Positions 44,835 through 54,477 of a stretch of DNA of 64,000 nucleotides are shown piece after piece. A program made the translations under genes and the position numbers. Numbering within the stretch: position 1 is the first letter of the stretch; every line of letters starts with the position of its first letter. Below the pieces are notes generated by a model. It searched no databases, was not told where the DNA came from, and worked only from the letters and a program-made list of their open reading frames with translations. This DNA comes from Roseateles depolymerans. GTDB taxonomy: Bacteria; Pseudomonadota; Gammaproteobacteria; Burkholderiales; Burkholderiaceae_C. The stretch is from positions 62,001-126,000 of the forward strand of contig NZ_QUMT01000005.1 of the NCBI RefSeq assembly GCF_003387155.1. The letters are read 5' to 3'.

Positions 44835-47540
44835 TCAGGCGTACAGCGGATTGATCTTGTCAGCCTTGATGCCGTACTTGCTGATGGCCTCGGCCACCTT
44901 GGCTGCCGGAATCTTGCCGTCGTCGGCCAGGCTCTTGAGGGCGGCCACCACGATGTAGTGGCGGTTGATCTCGAAGTGCTCGCGCAGCTTGGAGCGGAAG
45001 TCGCTGCGGCCGAAACCGTCGGTGCCCAGCACCTTGTAGCTGCGGCCGGCCGGGATGTAGGCGCGGATCTGCTCGGCGTAGCTCTTCATGTAGTCGGTCG
45101 AGGCAATGACCGGGCCCTGCACCTTGCTCAGCTGCTGCGTCACATACGGCACGCAGGCCAGCTCGGTCGGGTGCAGCAGGTTCCAGCGCTCGGCGTTCTG
45201 GCCGTCGCGGGCCAGTTCGTTGAAGCTGGGGCAGCTCCACACATTGGCGCCCACGCCCCAGTCCGCTTCCAGCAGCTTCTTGGCCGCCTGGCTTTCGCGC
45301 AGGATGGTGCCCGAGCCCAGCAGGTTGACGGTCAGCGGCTGCGCCGCGGCCTCTTCCAGCAGGTACATGCCCTTGAGGATCTGCTCCTCGGTGCCGGCCT
45401 TCAGGCCCGGCATGGCGTAGTTCTCGTTGAGCAGCGTGATGTAGAAGAACACGTTCTCCTGGTTCTCCACCATGCGCTTGAGACCGGCATGCAGGATCAC
45501 CGCCACTTCATGGGCGAAGGTCGGGTCGTAGCTGATGCAGTTCGGGATGGTGCCGGCCAGGATGTGGCTGTGGCCGTCCTCGTGCTGCAGGCCTTCGCCG
45601 TTCAGCGTGGTCCGGCCGGACGTGCCGCCCAGCAGGAAGCCGCGGGCCTGCATGTCGCCGGCCGCCCAGGCCAGGTCGCCGATGCGCTGGAAGCCGAACA
45701 TCGAGTAGTAGACGTAGAACGGGATCATCACCCGGTTGTTCGTCGAATACGAGGTGGCGGCGGCAATCCAGCTGGCCATGCCGCCGGCTTCGTTGATGCC
45801 TTCCTGCAGGATCTGGCCGGCCACGTCCTCGCGGTAGTACATCACCTGGTCCTTGTCGACCGGGGTGTAGAGCTGACCCTTGGGGTTGTAGATGCCGATC
45901 TGGCGGAACAGGCCTTCCATGCCGAAGGTACGGGCTTCGTCCACCAGGATGGGCACGGTGCGCGGGCCCAGTTCCTTGTCACGCAGCAGCGTGGTGAGGA
46001 AGCGCACATAAGCCTGGGTGGTGGAGATCTCGCGGCCTTCTGCCGTCGGGTCCAGCACGGCCTGGAAGGTGGCCAGGTCCGGCACCTTCAGGGCTTCCTC
46101 GGCCTGCGGGCGGCGCTTGGGCAGGTAGCCGCCCAGGGCCTTGCGACGCTCCTGCAGGTACTGCATCTCGGGCGTGTCGTCGGCCGGCTTGTAGAACGGG
46201 ATCTTGGCCAGTTCGGAATCGGGGATGGGGATGTTGAAGCGGTCGCGGAAGGCCTTGATGTCCTCGTCCTGCAGCTTCTTGGTCTGGTGAGCGGTGTTCT
46301 TGCCTTCACCGATCTTGCCCATGCCGTAGCCCTTGACCGTCTTGATCAGCATGACGGTCGGCTGGCCGACGGTGTTCACCGCGCGGTGGTAGGCCGCATA
46401 GACCTTCTGCGGATCATGGCCGCCGCGGTTCAGGCGCCAGATGTCCTCGTCGCTCATGTTCTCCACCATCTTCAGCAGCTCGGGATGCTTGCCGAAGAAG
46501 TGCTTGCGAACGAAGGCGCCGTCGTTGGCCTTGTAGGCCTGGTAGTCGCCGTCCAGCGTCTCCATCATGACCTTGCGCAGCAGCTCCTGCTTGTCGCGGG
46601 CCAGCAGCGGGTCCCAGTAGGAGCCCCAGATCAGCTTGATGACGTTCCAGCCGGCGCCGCGGAATTCGCCTTCCAGTTCCTGGATGATCTTGCCGTTGCC
46701 GCGCACCGGGCCGTCCAGGCGCTGCAGGTTGCAGTTCACCACGAAGATCAGGTTGTCCAGCTTCTCGCGGGCGGCCAGGCCGATGGCGCCCAGGGATTCC
46801 GGCTCGTCCATTTCACCGTCGCCCAGGAACACCCAGACCTTGCGCTTGGACGTGTCGGCAATGCCGCGGGCATGCAGGTACTTGAGGAAACGCGCCTGGT
46901 AGATGGCCATCAGCGGGCCCAGGCCCATCGACACCGTCGGGAACTGCCAGAACTCGGGCATCAGCTTCGGATGCGGGTAGCTGGACAGGCCCTTGCCGTC
47001 CACTTCCTGGCGGAAGTTGTTCAGCTGTTCCTCGGTGATGCGGCCTTCCAGGAAGGCGCGGGCATAGATGCCGGGCGCGCTGTGACCCTGGATGTAGAGC
47101 AGGTCGCCGCCGTGCACGCCGTCGTCGCCATGCCAGAAATGATTGAAGCCGCAGCCCAGCATGGTCGCCAGCGAGGCAAAGCTGGAGATGTGGCCGCCCA
47201 GGTCACCGCCGTCTTCCGGATGCAGGCGGTTGGCACGCACCACCATGGCCATGGCATTCCAGCGCATGTAGGCGCGCAGGCGCTCTTCCATCTCGATGTT
47301 GCCGGGGAAGCGCTCTTCCTGGTCCGGCGGGATGGTGTTGACGTAGGCGGTGGTGGCGGAGAACGGAACGTCGATGCCGGCCTGGCGGGCATGGTCGATC
47401 AGCGTCTCCAGCAGGAAGTGGGCACGGTCGCCGCCTTCGGTGCCAATGACGGCGGACAGCGCGTCCAGCCATTCCTTGGTCTCGAGAGCGTCGGTGTCAT
47501 TGGCGGCTGCGCCGAGGAACGACTGGGGCTGCGCGGACAT
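44835..47540 (-). CDS. aceE: Pyruvate dehydrogenase E1 (homodimeric)
   Basis: Thiamine-diphosphate-dependent decarboxylation of pyruvate. 901 residues, the length of homodimeric E1. The ThDP motif GDGEMDEPESLGA...NCNLQ is present, as are the family segments GGHISSFASLATMLG and HGGDLLYIQGHSAPG. Start chosen at the ATG with GGAGA upstream (an in-frame ATG seven codons earlier is possible). First gene of aceE-aceF-lpdA, whose product acetyl-CoA can feed the phaCAB pathway encoded nearby. Confidence 0.97.
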   Translation of the reverse strand: MSAQPQSFLGAAANDTDALETKEWLDALSAVIGTEGGDRAHFLLETLIDHARQAGIDVPFSATTAYVNTIPPDQEERFPGNIEMEERLRAYMRWNAMAMVVRANRLHPEDGGDLGGHISSFASLATMLGCGFNHFWHGDDGVHGGDLLYIQGHSAPGIYARAFLEGRITEEQLNNFRQEVDGKGLSSYPHPKLMPEFWQFPTVSMGLGPLMAIYQARFLKYLHARGIADTSKRKVWVFLGDGEMDEPESLGAIGLAAREKLDNLIFVVNCNLQRLDGPVRGNGKIIQELEGEFRGAGWNVIKLIWGSYWDPLLARDKQELLRKVMMETLDGDYQAYKANDGAFVRKHFFGKHPELLKMVENMSDEDIWRLNRGGHDPQKVYAAYHRAVNTVGQPTVMLIKTVKGYGMGKIGEGKNTAHQTKKLQDEDIKAFRDRFNIPIPDSELAKIPFYKPADDTPEMQYLQERRKALGGYLPKRRPQAEEALKVPDLATFQAVLDPTAEGREISTTQAYVRFLTTLLRDKELGPRTVPILVDEARTFGMEGLFRQIGIYNPKGQLYTPVDKDQVMYYREDVAGQILQEGINEAGGMASWIAAATSYSTNNRVMIPFYVYYSMFGFQRIGDLAWAAGDMQARGFLLGGTSGRTTLNGEGLQHEDGHSHILAGTIPNCISYDPTFAHEVAVILHAGLKRMVENQENVFFYITLLNENYAMPGLKAGTEEQILKGMYLLEEAAAQPLTVNLLGSGTILRESQAAKKLLEADWGVGANVWSCPSFNELARDGQNAERWNLLHPTELACVPYVTQQLSKVQGPVIASTDYMKSYAEQIRAYIPAGRSYKVLGTDGFGRSDFRSKLREHFEINRHYIVVAALKSLADDGKIPAAKVAEAISKYGIKADKINPLYA

Positions 47541-47601
47541 GGTCTTGTCTCCTGTTTTCACGGCCCGGCACCCCGGACCACACGACTAGCTTAGGCAAAT
47601 G

Positions 47602-47640
47602 CCAGGGGCAAGGCACCTGCCAGAAGATGGAGGCCCCTGG
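47602..47640. repeat. Hairpin in the aceE leader
   Basis: CCAGGGGC and GCCCCTGG form an 8-bp stem 60-100 bp upstream of aceE. Possible leader structure; no known riboswitch recognised. Confidence 0.35.
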
Positions 47641-47695
47641 GGCCCACGGCGGCGGAGTTTCGCATAAGCCTGGCATTTTCCAAATAGTGCCATGT

Positions 47696-47714
47696 CATTT
47701 CACTTTATGAAATG
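47696..47714. promoter_or_regulatory. Palindrome between aceE and the sensor kinase gene (operator candidate)
   Basis: CATTTCA-CTTTA-TGAAATG, perfect 7-bp arms around a 5-bp spacer, in the AT-rich part of the divergent 288-bp region. Symmetry and placement suit a dimeric regulator controlling aceE, the kinase gene, or both. Identity of the regulator unknown (GntR/PdhR-, IclR- or other type). Confidence 0.5.
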
Positions 47715-47828
47715 TGGAGGCCATTCGCTGCGGCGGCCGATCCCACCGACCGGGGTCCCTGGGCGATCAGGGAATGCCCCGAGACCGGACTCCGGGGTGG
47801 GCCTGCGGCGCCCGGGATAATCGCCGGC

Positions 47829-50429
47829 ATGTTGTCCCGCCTCGCTGTCCAAGGCTTTTTGCGCCGCGCCCTGACCCCTGCCAAACGCCTCGTGTCCACC
47901 TGGTGGCGGCGGCAGTCGCCGTCGCGTCAGGACCGGTTTGCCACCCTGGGGCCGCTGCTGTCGGTGCTGCTGTTCCTGGCAGCCATCGTGTCGGCCTTCT
48001 GGTACCTGCGGAACGAGGAAATCGAACGCGAGGCCGAAGCGGTCAAGCGGGACACCGAGATGGCGCAGCAGTTGATCCGCTCCCGGCTGATCGACAACGA
48101 AGACCAGCTCATCCTGCTGCAGCGGGACATCACCACCCGGGCCATGGACCCGCTGGAGTTCAGCCAGCGCGCGATGACCATCGCCCGCAACCGCCCCGAG
48201 ATCACCCACATTTCCTGGATCAACCAGCGCCGGGAACGCCGCGCCAGCGTGGCGGCCATCGGCGACCAGGCCGATACCCTGATGACGCTGGAGGGCGGCG
48301 ATCCGTCCATGCCCAATGGCCACGCCAGCAGCGAACCGGAAAAGGCCTTCCAGTCCGCCCGGGACCGCCGCCTGCGGGTCTACTCCGGCCCCTTCCCCGA
48401 TGCGAACAACACCATCGTCTTCCAGTTGCAACTGCCGCTGAGCGACCGCAACGGCTTTGGCGGCGTGCTGGTGGCGGAATATGCGGTCGAGGCGCTGGTG
48501 CGGTATTCGGTGCCGTCGGAAGTGACCAACCGGCATGCGATGGCGGTGCTGGACCCGCGCGAGCAGGTGGTGGCCAGCACGGTCACGCCCATGCCGGGCC
48601 GGCGCCTGACCCGCGCGCCCATCTATTACGAGGTGCCGATGGCGCCGGCGCCGGGCCTGGTGCTGCGGGGCCAGGGCTATCGCACGTCCATCGGCCTGAT
48701 CTCCAACACGCTGTTCTGGATGGTGATGGCGCTGTCGGTGCTCACGGTCTGGATGCTGCTGGGCACCTGGAAGCACATGCGGCGCCGGGCCCATGTGCAG
48801 AACGCGCTGGCGGCCGAAACCAACTTCCGCCGGGCGATGGAAAACTCCATGCTGACCGGCATGCGGGCGATGGACCTGGAAACCCGCATCAGTTATGTGA
48901 ACCCGGCCTTCTGCGCGATGACCGGCTTCTCGGAGACCGAGCTGATCGGCCGCAAGCCGCCCTTCCCCTACTGGCCGCCCGACCGCTACGAGGAGAACGT
49001 GCGGCTGCTGCAGCAGGAAATGCAGGGGCGCAGCCCGGCGGGCGGGTCCGAGGTGAAGGTGATGCGCAAGGACGGCAGCATCTTCGACGCCCGCATGTAT
49101 GTCTCGCCGCTGATCGACCCCAAGGGCAAGCAGAACGGCTGGATGACCTCGATGACCAACATCACCGAGGCCAAGCGGGTGCGCGACCAGTTGTCCGCGT
49201 CGCATGAGCGCTTCACCACGGTGCTGGAAGGGCTGGATGCGGCCGTGTCGGTGCTGTCGGTCCAGCAGGGCGAGCTGCTGTTCGCCAATCGCAGCTACCG
49301 GCTGTGGTTCGGCGCCGACCCCAAGGGCCATGCGATGCTGGCCGGCTCGCAGCTGGGACTGGCTGCCCCCAAGGAGCCGGCGGAGGACACGGAAGAGGAT
49401 GTCGAAGACCTGGACGGCATGCCCGCGCCGCATCTGACCGAGATCGGCGCGGACTCGCGGGAGGTGTTCATCGCCCAGCTGGACATGTGGTTCGACGTGC
49501 GCGCGCGTTATCTGCAGTGGACCGACGGTCGCCTGGCGCAGATGCTGATCGCCACCGACATCACCGCCCGCCGCCATGCCGAAGCGCAGCAGCAGCAGCA
49601 GGCGGAGAAGGCCCAGGTGACCAGCCGCCTGATCACCATGGGCGAGATGGCCTCCAGCGTGGCCCATGAACTCAACCAGCCGCTGACCGCCATCAGCAAC
49701 TACTGCAACGGCATGCTGTCGCGCGTTCGCAGCGACAACATCCGCAAGGAAGACCTGATGGCCGCGCTGGAGAAGACGGCCAAGCAGGCGCAGCGGGCCG
49801 GGCAGATCATCCATCGCATCCGCGCCTTCGTGAAGAAGAGCGAGCCGCAGCGACAGCCGGCCTTTGCCGCATCGATCGTGGAAGACTCGGTGGAACTGGC
49901 CGGCATCGAGCTGCGCCGGCGCAATGTGCAGATCCACACCTATGTGGCGCAGCGGCTGCCGGTGATGCGGGTGGACCCCATCCTGATCGAGCAGGTGCTG
50001 CTGAACCTGCTGAAGAATGCCGCCGAGGCGATCGACAACGCCGCGCTGCCGCCGTCACGCCGCCACATCGAGCTGCGGGTGGTGCCCAAGCACACCGCCG
50101 AGCTGGGCGCCAACATCGAGTTTTCGGTGACGGACATGGGGCCGGGCCTGCCGGAAGAAGTGATCGAGCGGATGTACGAGGCGTTTTTCTCGACCAAGGC
50201 GGATGGACTCGGGATTGGACTAGGGTTATGCCGGTCCATCATCGAGTCGCATCAGGGCAGGATACGCGCCGAGAACTTATACAATGGGGCAGCCGTCGTC
50301 GGGTGCCGTTTTGCATTCACGATCCCCGTGGATATTCCGCGACCCGAGCCCTCCTTGCCTGACAAGATCCCTGAAAAGATCCATGACAAGGACGAAGGGA
50401 CTGCTCACAACACCGCCGCAACACCATGA
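47829..50429 (+). CDS. Membrane sensor histidine kinase with PAS domains
   Basis: 866 residues. Two membrane helices (about 38-60 and 290-312) flank a ~230-residue periplasmic sensor domain; two PAS domains follow (about 335-450 and 460-590, the first with METRISYVNPAFCAMTGFSE-like sequence), then a DHp helix with the phospho-His in SSVAHELNQPLTAISNYC and an ATPase domain (NLLKNAAEAID, DMGPGLP, GLGIGLGLCRSI). The HELNQPL type is shared with FixL, DctB and similar kinases that partner FixJ-type regulators. The ATG is at 47829; its last codon overlaps the next start as ATGA. Signal unknown. Confidence 0.93.
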   Translation: MLSRLAVQGFLRRALTPAKRLVSTWWRRQSPSRQDRFATLGPLLSVLLFLAAIVSAFWYLRNEEIEREAEAVKRDTEMAQQLIRSRLIDNEDQLILLQRDITTRAMDPLEFSQRAMTIARNRPEITHISWINQRRERRASVAAIGDQADTLMTLEGGDPSMPNGHASSEPEKAFQSARDRRLRVYSGPFPDANNTIVFQLQLPLSDRNGFGGVLVAEYAVEALVRYSVPSEVTNRHAMAVLDPREQVVASTVTPMPGRRLTRAPIYYEVPMAPAPGLVLRGQGYRTSIGLISNTLFWMVMALSVLTVWMLLGTWKHMRRRAHVQNALAAETNFRRAMENSMLTGMRAMDLETRISYVNPAFCAMTGFSETELIGRKPPFPYWPPDRYEENVRLLQQEMQGRSPAGGSEVKVMRKDGSIFDARMYVSPLIDPKGKQNGWMTSMTNITEAKRVRDQLSASHERFTTVLEGLDAAVSVLSVQQGELLFANRSYRLWFGADPKGHAMLAGSQLGLAAPKEPAEDTEEDVEDLDGMPAPHLTEIGADSREVFIAQLDMWFDVRARYLQWTDGRLAQMLIATDITARRHAEAQQQQQAEKAQVTSRLITMGEMASSVAHELNQPLTAISNYCNGMLSRVRSDNIRKEDLMAALEKTAKQAQRAGQIIHRIRAFVKKSEPQRQPAFAASIVEDSVELAGIELRRRNVQIHTYVAQRLPVMRVDPILIEQVLLNLLKNAAEAIDNAALPPSRRHIELRVVPKHTAELGANIEFSVTDMGPGLPEEVIERMYEAFFSTKADGLGIGLGLCRSIIESHQGRIRAENLYNGAAVVGCRFAFTIPVDIPRPEPSLPDKIPEKIHDKDEGTAHNTAATP

Positions 50430-51052
50430 GCCTGATTCCGAAGAAGGGTACTGTCTACGTTGTCGATGATGATGAGGCCGTGCGAGATTCCCTGCAGTGG
50501 TTGCTGGAAGGCAAGGATTACCGGGTCAAGTGCTATGACTCGGCCGAATCCTTCCTCAGCCGCTATGACCCTCGCGAAGTGGCCTGCCTGATCGCCGACA
50601 TCCGTATGGAAGGCATGAGTGGCCTGGACCTGCAGGACAAGCTGCTGGAACGCAAGAGCCCGCTGCCCATCGTGTTCATCACTGGTCACGGCGACGTGCC
50701 CATGGCGGTGCAGACGATGAAAAAAGGCGCGGTGGACTTCATCGAGAAACCGTTCAAGGAAGAGGAACTGCTGAGCCTGGTGGAGCGTATGCTGGACCAG
50801 GCCCGTGGCGCCTTCGCCACCCAGCAGGAAGCCGCCAGCCGCGACGCCCTGCTGTCCCGCCTGACCACGCGTGAAGCCCAGGTGCTGGAGCGCATCGTGG
50901 CCGGCCGCCTGAACAAGCAGATCGCCGACGACCTGGGCATCAGCATCAAGACGGTGGAGGCGCACCGCGCCAACATCATGGAAAAGCTCAATGCCAACAC
51001 GGTGGCCGACCTGCTGAAGATCGCGCTGGGCGCGACCGCCAAGGCAGGCTGA
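50426..51052 (+). CDS. FixJ/LuxR-family response regulator
   Basis: 208 residues. Complete receiver domain (VDDDEA acidic motif, phospho-Asp in IADIRMEG, conserved Lys in FIEKPF) and LuxR HTH (LTTREAQVLERIVAGRLNKQIAD and SIKTVEAHRANIMEKL). Partner of the kinase immediately upstream: start and stop codons overlap (ATGA), so translation is coupled. In contrast to the regulator at 13771 its phosphorylation residues are intact. An intrinsic terminator follows. Confidence 0.95.
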   Translation: MSLIPKKGTVYVVDDDEAVRDSLQWLLEGKDYRVKCYDSAESFLSRYDPREVACLIADIRMEGMSGLDLQDKLLERKSPLPIVFITGHGDVPMAVQTMKKGAVDFIEKPFKEEELLSLVERMLDQARGAFATQQEAASRDALLSRLTTREAQVLERIVAGRLNKQIADDLGISIKTVEAHRANIMEKLNANTVADLLKIALGATAKAG

Positions 51053-51070
51053 CCGCCCCCGATCATTCCC

Positions 51071-51097
51071 GAGGCCGCTGCATCAGCGGCCTCTTTT
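51071..51097 (+). terminator. Intrinsic terminator of the two-component operon
   Basis: Perfect 10-bp stem GAGGCCGCTG / CAGCGGCCTC with a 3-nt loop followed by TTTT, 19 bp after the response regulator stop. Confidence 0.9.
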
Positions 51098-51124
51098 GCT
51101 TTCTGGAGTTCCTGGAGTTTTCGC

Positions 51125-51985
51125 ATGACCGCACAACTGATCGACGGCAATGCCCTGTCCAAGAAGCTGCGTGGCGAGGTGGCCGCCCGCGCCGCCGCCC
51201 TGACGGCCAAAGGCCTGAAGCCCGGCCTGGCCGTGGTGCTGGTGGGCGACAACCCCGCCAGCCAGGTGTATGTGCGCAACAAGGTCAAGGCCTGTGAAGA
51301 GGCGGGCCTGCATTCGGTGCTGGAGAAGTACGACGCCAGCCTGACCGAGGCGGAGTTGCTGGCGCGGGTGGAAGCCCTGAACCAGGACCCCAGCATCCAC
51401 GGCATCCTGGTGCAGTTGCCGCTGCCGGCGCACATCGATGCGCACAAGGTGATCGAGGCCATCGCGCCTGAGAAGGACGTGGATGGCTTCCATGTGGCCA
51501 GCGCCGGCGCACTGATGGTGGGCCAGGAAGGCTTCAAGCCCTGCACGCCGTATGGCTGCATGAAAATGCTGGAGTTCATCGGTTACGACACCCGCGGCAA
51601 GCATGCGGTGGTGATCGGGCGCAGCAACATCGTCGGCAAGCCGATGGCGATGCTGCTGTTGCAGGCCAATGCGACGGTGACGGTCTGCCACAGTGCCACG
51701 CCCGATCTGGCGCATTTCACGCGGCAGGCGGACATCGTGGTGGCGGCGGTGGGCAAGCGCAATGTGCTGACGGCCGACATGGTCAAGCCCGGTGCGGTGG
51801 TGCTGGACGTGGGCATGAACCGCACCGAAGACGGCAAGCTGTGCGGTGACGTGGACTTCGCCGGCGTGAGCCAGGTGGCGGGCTGGATCACCCCGGTGCC
51901 GGGCGGCGTGGGGCCGATGACGATCACCATGCTGCTGGTGAACACGATGGAATCGGCCGAGCGGGCCGCTGCGGCGCGCGGGTAA
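51125..51985 (+). CDS. folD: Methylenetetrahydrofolate dehydrogenase / cyclohydrolase
   Basis: Bifunctional folate enzyme of one-carbon metabolism, cytoplasmic. 286 residues. Motifs: [20 protein letters not shown] (substrate Lys and Tyr), [27 protein letters not shown] (NADP-binding) and [16 protein letters not shown]. The start follows GGAG-type sequence (TGGAGTTTTCGC, weak). Stands alone between two terminators. Confidence 0.97.
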   Translation: MTAQLIDGNALSKKLRGEVAARAAALTAKGLKPGLAVVLVGDNPASQVYVRNKVKACEEAGLHSVLEKYDASLTEAELLARVEALNQDPSIHGILVQLPLPAHIDAHKVIEAIAPEKDVDGFHVASAGALMVGQEGFKPCTPYGCMKMLEFIGYDTRGKHAVVIGRSNIVGKPMAMLLLQANATVTVCHSATPDLAHFTRQADIVVAAVGKRNVLTADMVKPGAVVLDVGMNRTEDGKLCGDVDFAGVSQVAGWITPVPGGVGPMTITMLLVNTMESAERAAAARG

Positions 51986-51989
51986 GTCG

Positions 51990-52018
51990 GCCGGTCGGGC
52001 CGGTCGGGCCGGTCGGGC
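51990..52018. repeat. 9-bp tandem repeat after folD
   Basis: About three copies of GGCCGGTCG directly after the folD stop codon. Confidence 0.8.
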
Positions 52019-52049
52019 CTGATGGTCATTCGACATGGATCGGCACAAG

Positions 52050-52073
52050 GGGCGCGTGAAGCGCCCTTTTTTT
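52050..52073 (+). terminator. Intrinsic terminator of folD
   Basis: GGGCGC-GTGAA-GCGCCC stem-loop followed by seven T, 65 bp after the folD stop. The rest of the 371-bp gap to 52356 has no coding sequence; it holds GGCCGAG iterations near 52081-52115 and the inverted repeat at 52290. Confidence 0.93.
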
Positions 52074-52289
52074 CGGCCATATGGCCGAGACCACGGCCGA
52101 GGCAATGGCCGAGGCAATCACCGGGAACGGGGCCTGGGCTCCGAAGCGAACATTCCGCCCTGGACGTTGCACTGAGCAACGACCCCGATTCAGGGGGGGC
52201 GGGCACGCAGCTTGAAGCGCCGGCCATCGCCCTCAGGTGAGACAGTCAGGGTCCATAGCCTCCTTCAACGGACGCGATAGAAACCCCAT

Positions 52290-52325
52290 GGTTCAGGTGT
52301 GCTGAAACACTGAGACACTTGAACC
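52290..52325. promoter_or_regulatory. Inverted repeat just upstream of the oligopeptidase gene
   Basis: GGTTCAGGTGT and ACACTTGAACC form 11-bp arms with one mismatch around a 14-nt loop, 31 bp before the start codon. It could be an operator or a leader hairpin. Confidence 0.4.
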
Positions 52326-52356
52326 TCTCGCCTGCCATCAGTTTCCAGAGGATTGC

Positions 52357-54423
52357 ATGGACGCCAATGCTGCTTCCCCCGCCGCCGTGACCGCCACGGT
52401 GCCCAACCCCTTGCTCTCCACCGCATCGCTGCCCGATTTCGCCGCGATTGAACCGGGGCATATTCAGCCCGCCATTTCCGAGCTGTTGAATCAGGCACGT
52501 CAGGCGCTTGCTGAAGTGACCGACCCGCAGGCGCCGGCGGATTACGAGTCGCTGTCGCGTGTACTGAATGTGGCCACCGAGCGGCTGGGCACGGCCTGGG
52601 GCGCTGTGGGCCATTTGAATGCAGTGGCCAATACGCCGGCCCTGCGTGAAGCGTACAACGCGGTGCTGCCAGCCGTGACCGAGTTCTACACCGGGCTCGG
52701 GTCGAATGAGGCGCTGTATGCCAAGTACAAGGCCATTGCTGGCAGTGCCGACTTGACGCCGGAGCGTCGGCAATTGCTCAAGCATGCGATTCGGGATTTC
52801 GTGTTGTCCGGTGCAGAATTGTCCGGGGAAGCGAAGGAGCGTTTCGCCAAAATCCAGGAGCGCAGTGCGGAGTTGGCGCAGGCCTTCTCGGAACATGTGA
52901 TGGATGCGACGGATGGCTGGAGCCTGTTCGCCACTGCGCAGGAAATGCAGGGCGTGCCGCCGGATGTGCAGGCCAATGCCCGTGCAGCTGCGGAGAAGGA
53001 CGGTCGTGAGGGCTTCAAGCTGACGCTGCATTTCCCGGTCTACATGCCGGTGATGCAATACGCGGAAGACCGCTCGCTGCGGGAGCGTCTGTATCGGGCC
53101 TACGTGACCCGCGCCAGTGAATTGGCGGACAAGCCTGAATTCGACAATTCACCGCTGATGCAGGAGTTGCTGGCGCTGCGCCAGGAAGAGGCCAGGCTGC
53201 TGGGCTTCAACAATTTCGCGGAGGCGTCGCTGGTGCCCAAAATGGCCAGCTCGCCGGCTCAGGTGATGGACTTCCTGCGAGACCTGGCCGCACGAGCCAA
53301 GCCGTATGCCCAGCGGGATCTGGACGAGCTGAAGGACTTCGCCAAGGCGGCGCTGCAGATGCCAACGCTGCAGGCGTGGGACCTGGCGTATGTGTCGGAG
53401 AAACTGAAGGAAGCGCGGTATGCGTTTTCGGATCAGGAGGTGCGGCAGTACCTGACGCTGCCGCGGGTGCTGGAAGGTCTGTTCCGGATTTTGGACCGGC
53501 TGTTTGGGGTGCAATTGGTGCCGGCCAAGGCGTCTGTGTGGCATGAGAGTGTGCAGTTCTGCGAGCTGCGTCGAGACGGGCAACTGATCGGGCAGGTTTA
53601 TCTCGATCTGTTCGCGCGCAATGGCAAGCGGCCCGGCGCCTGGATGGACGAGGTCCGCAGTCGCTGGAACCGGCCGGATCTGCAAAGCGCCGGCGCGGAG
53701 CAGATCCCTGTGGCCCACTTGGTCTGCAATTTCCCGCAAGGCGCGGATGGCAAACCGGCTTTGCTGACGCACGACGATGTGATCACGCTGTTCCATGAAT
53801 GCGGCCATGGGTTGCACCATCTGCTGACGCAGGTGAAAGAACTGGGCGTGTCCGGCATCTCGGGCGTGGAATGGGACGCCGTGGAGCTGCCCAGTCAGTT
53901 CATGGAAAACTTCTGCTGGGAATGGGAAGTGGTCCAGCAACTGTCCGGGCATGTGGACACCGGCGCATCATTGCCGCGTGAGCTGTTCGACAAGATGCTG
54001 GCGGCCAAGAATTTCCAGGCGGGGTTGCAGACGCTGCGGCAGATCGAGTTTGCACTCTTCGACATGCGGCTTCACGCGGAGCCAGGGTCGGAAAACCGCA
54101 TCCAGTCGCTGCTGGAAGAGGTCCGGGCCGAGGTGTCGGTGAACCCGCCCCCTGAATTCAATCGGTTCCAGCACAGCTTCTCCCACATCTTCGCGGGGGG
54201 CTACGCCGCGGGGTATTACAGCTACAAGTGGGCGGAAGTGCTCTCCGCCGATTGCTGGAGCGCCTTCGAGGAAGAAGGCGTGTTCAATCCGGAAACCGGG
54301 CGGCGGTATCTCGACGAAATCCTCTCCATGGGGTCGGTGCGGGATGCCATGGATAACTTCAAGGCGTTTCGCGGGCGGGAGCCCAAGATCGATGCGCTGT
54401 TGAGGCATCAAGGGATGGCCTAA
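52357..54423 (+). CDS. prlC: Oligopeptidase A (M3 metallopeptidase)
   Basis: Cytosolic zinc peptidase degrading signal peptides and other short peptides. 688 residues, the family length. Zinc motif in TLFHECGHGLHHLL (HExxH) with the distal Glu in SGVEWDAVELPSQ, and the C-terminal FNRFQHSFSHIFAGGYAAGYYSYKW containing the substrate-binding Tyr/His cluster. The start follows AGAGGA. Its body shows a slightly lower GC bias at third positions than most neighbours, without other signs of transfer. Confidence 0.96.
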   Translation: MDANAASPAAVTATVPNPLLSTASLPDFAAIEPGHIQPAISELLNQARQALAEVTDPQAPADYESLSRVLNVATERLGTAWGAVGHLNAVANTPALREAYNAVLPAVTEFYTGLGSNEALYAKYKAIAGSADLTPERRQLLKHAIRDFVLSGAELSGEAKERFAKIQERSAELAQAFSEHVMDATDGWSLFATAQEMQGVPPDVQANARAAAEKDGREGFKLTLHFPVYMPVMQYAEDRSLRERLYRAYVTRASELADKPEFDNSPLMQELLALRQEEARLLGFNNFAEASLVPKMASSPAQVMDFLRDLAARAKPYAQRDLDELKDFAKAALQMPTLQAWDLAYVSEKLKEARYAFSDQEVRQYLTLPRVLEGLFRILDRLFGVQLVPAKASVWHESVQFCELRRDGQLIGQVYLDLFARNGKRPGAWMDEVRSRWNRPDLQSAGAEQIPVAHLVCNFPQGADGKPALLTHDDVITLFHECGHGLHHLLTQVKELGVSGISGVEWDAVELPSQFMENFCWEWEVVQQLSGHVDTGASLPRELFDKMLAAKNFQAGLQTLRQIEFALFDMRLHAEPGSENRIQSLLEEVRAEVSVNPPPEFNRFQHSFSHIFAGGYAAGYYSYKWAEVLSADCWSAFEEEGVFNPETGRRYLDEILSMGSVRDAMDNFKAFRGREPKIDALLRHQGMA

Positions 54424-54477
54424 GCTGGGGTCGGGGTCGGGGTCGGGCTGCGGCGTGGACGTGAGGTCGGAGCGGCC

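Noticed and set aside
42618..47594. A 1658-residue plus-strand frame across the PDH operon
   Set aside because: It is the antisense shadow of aceE, aceF and lpdA, produced by GC-rich codon bias.
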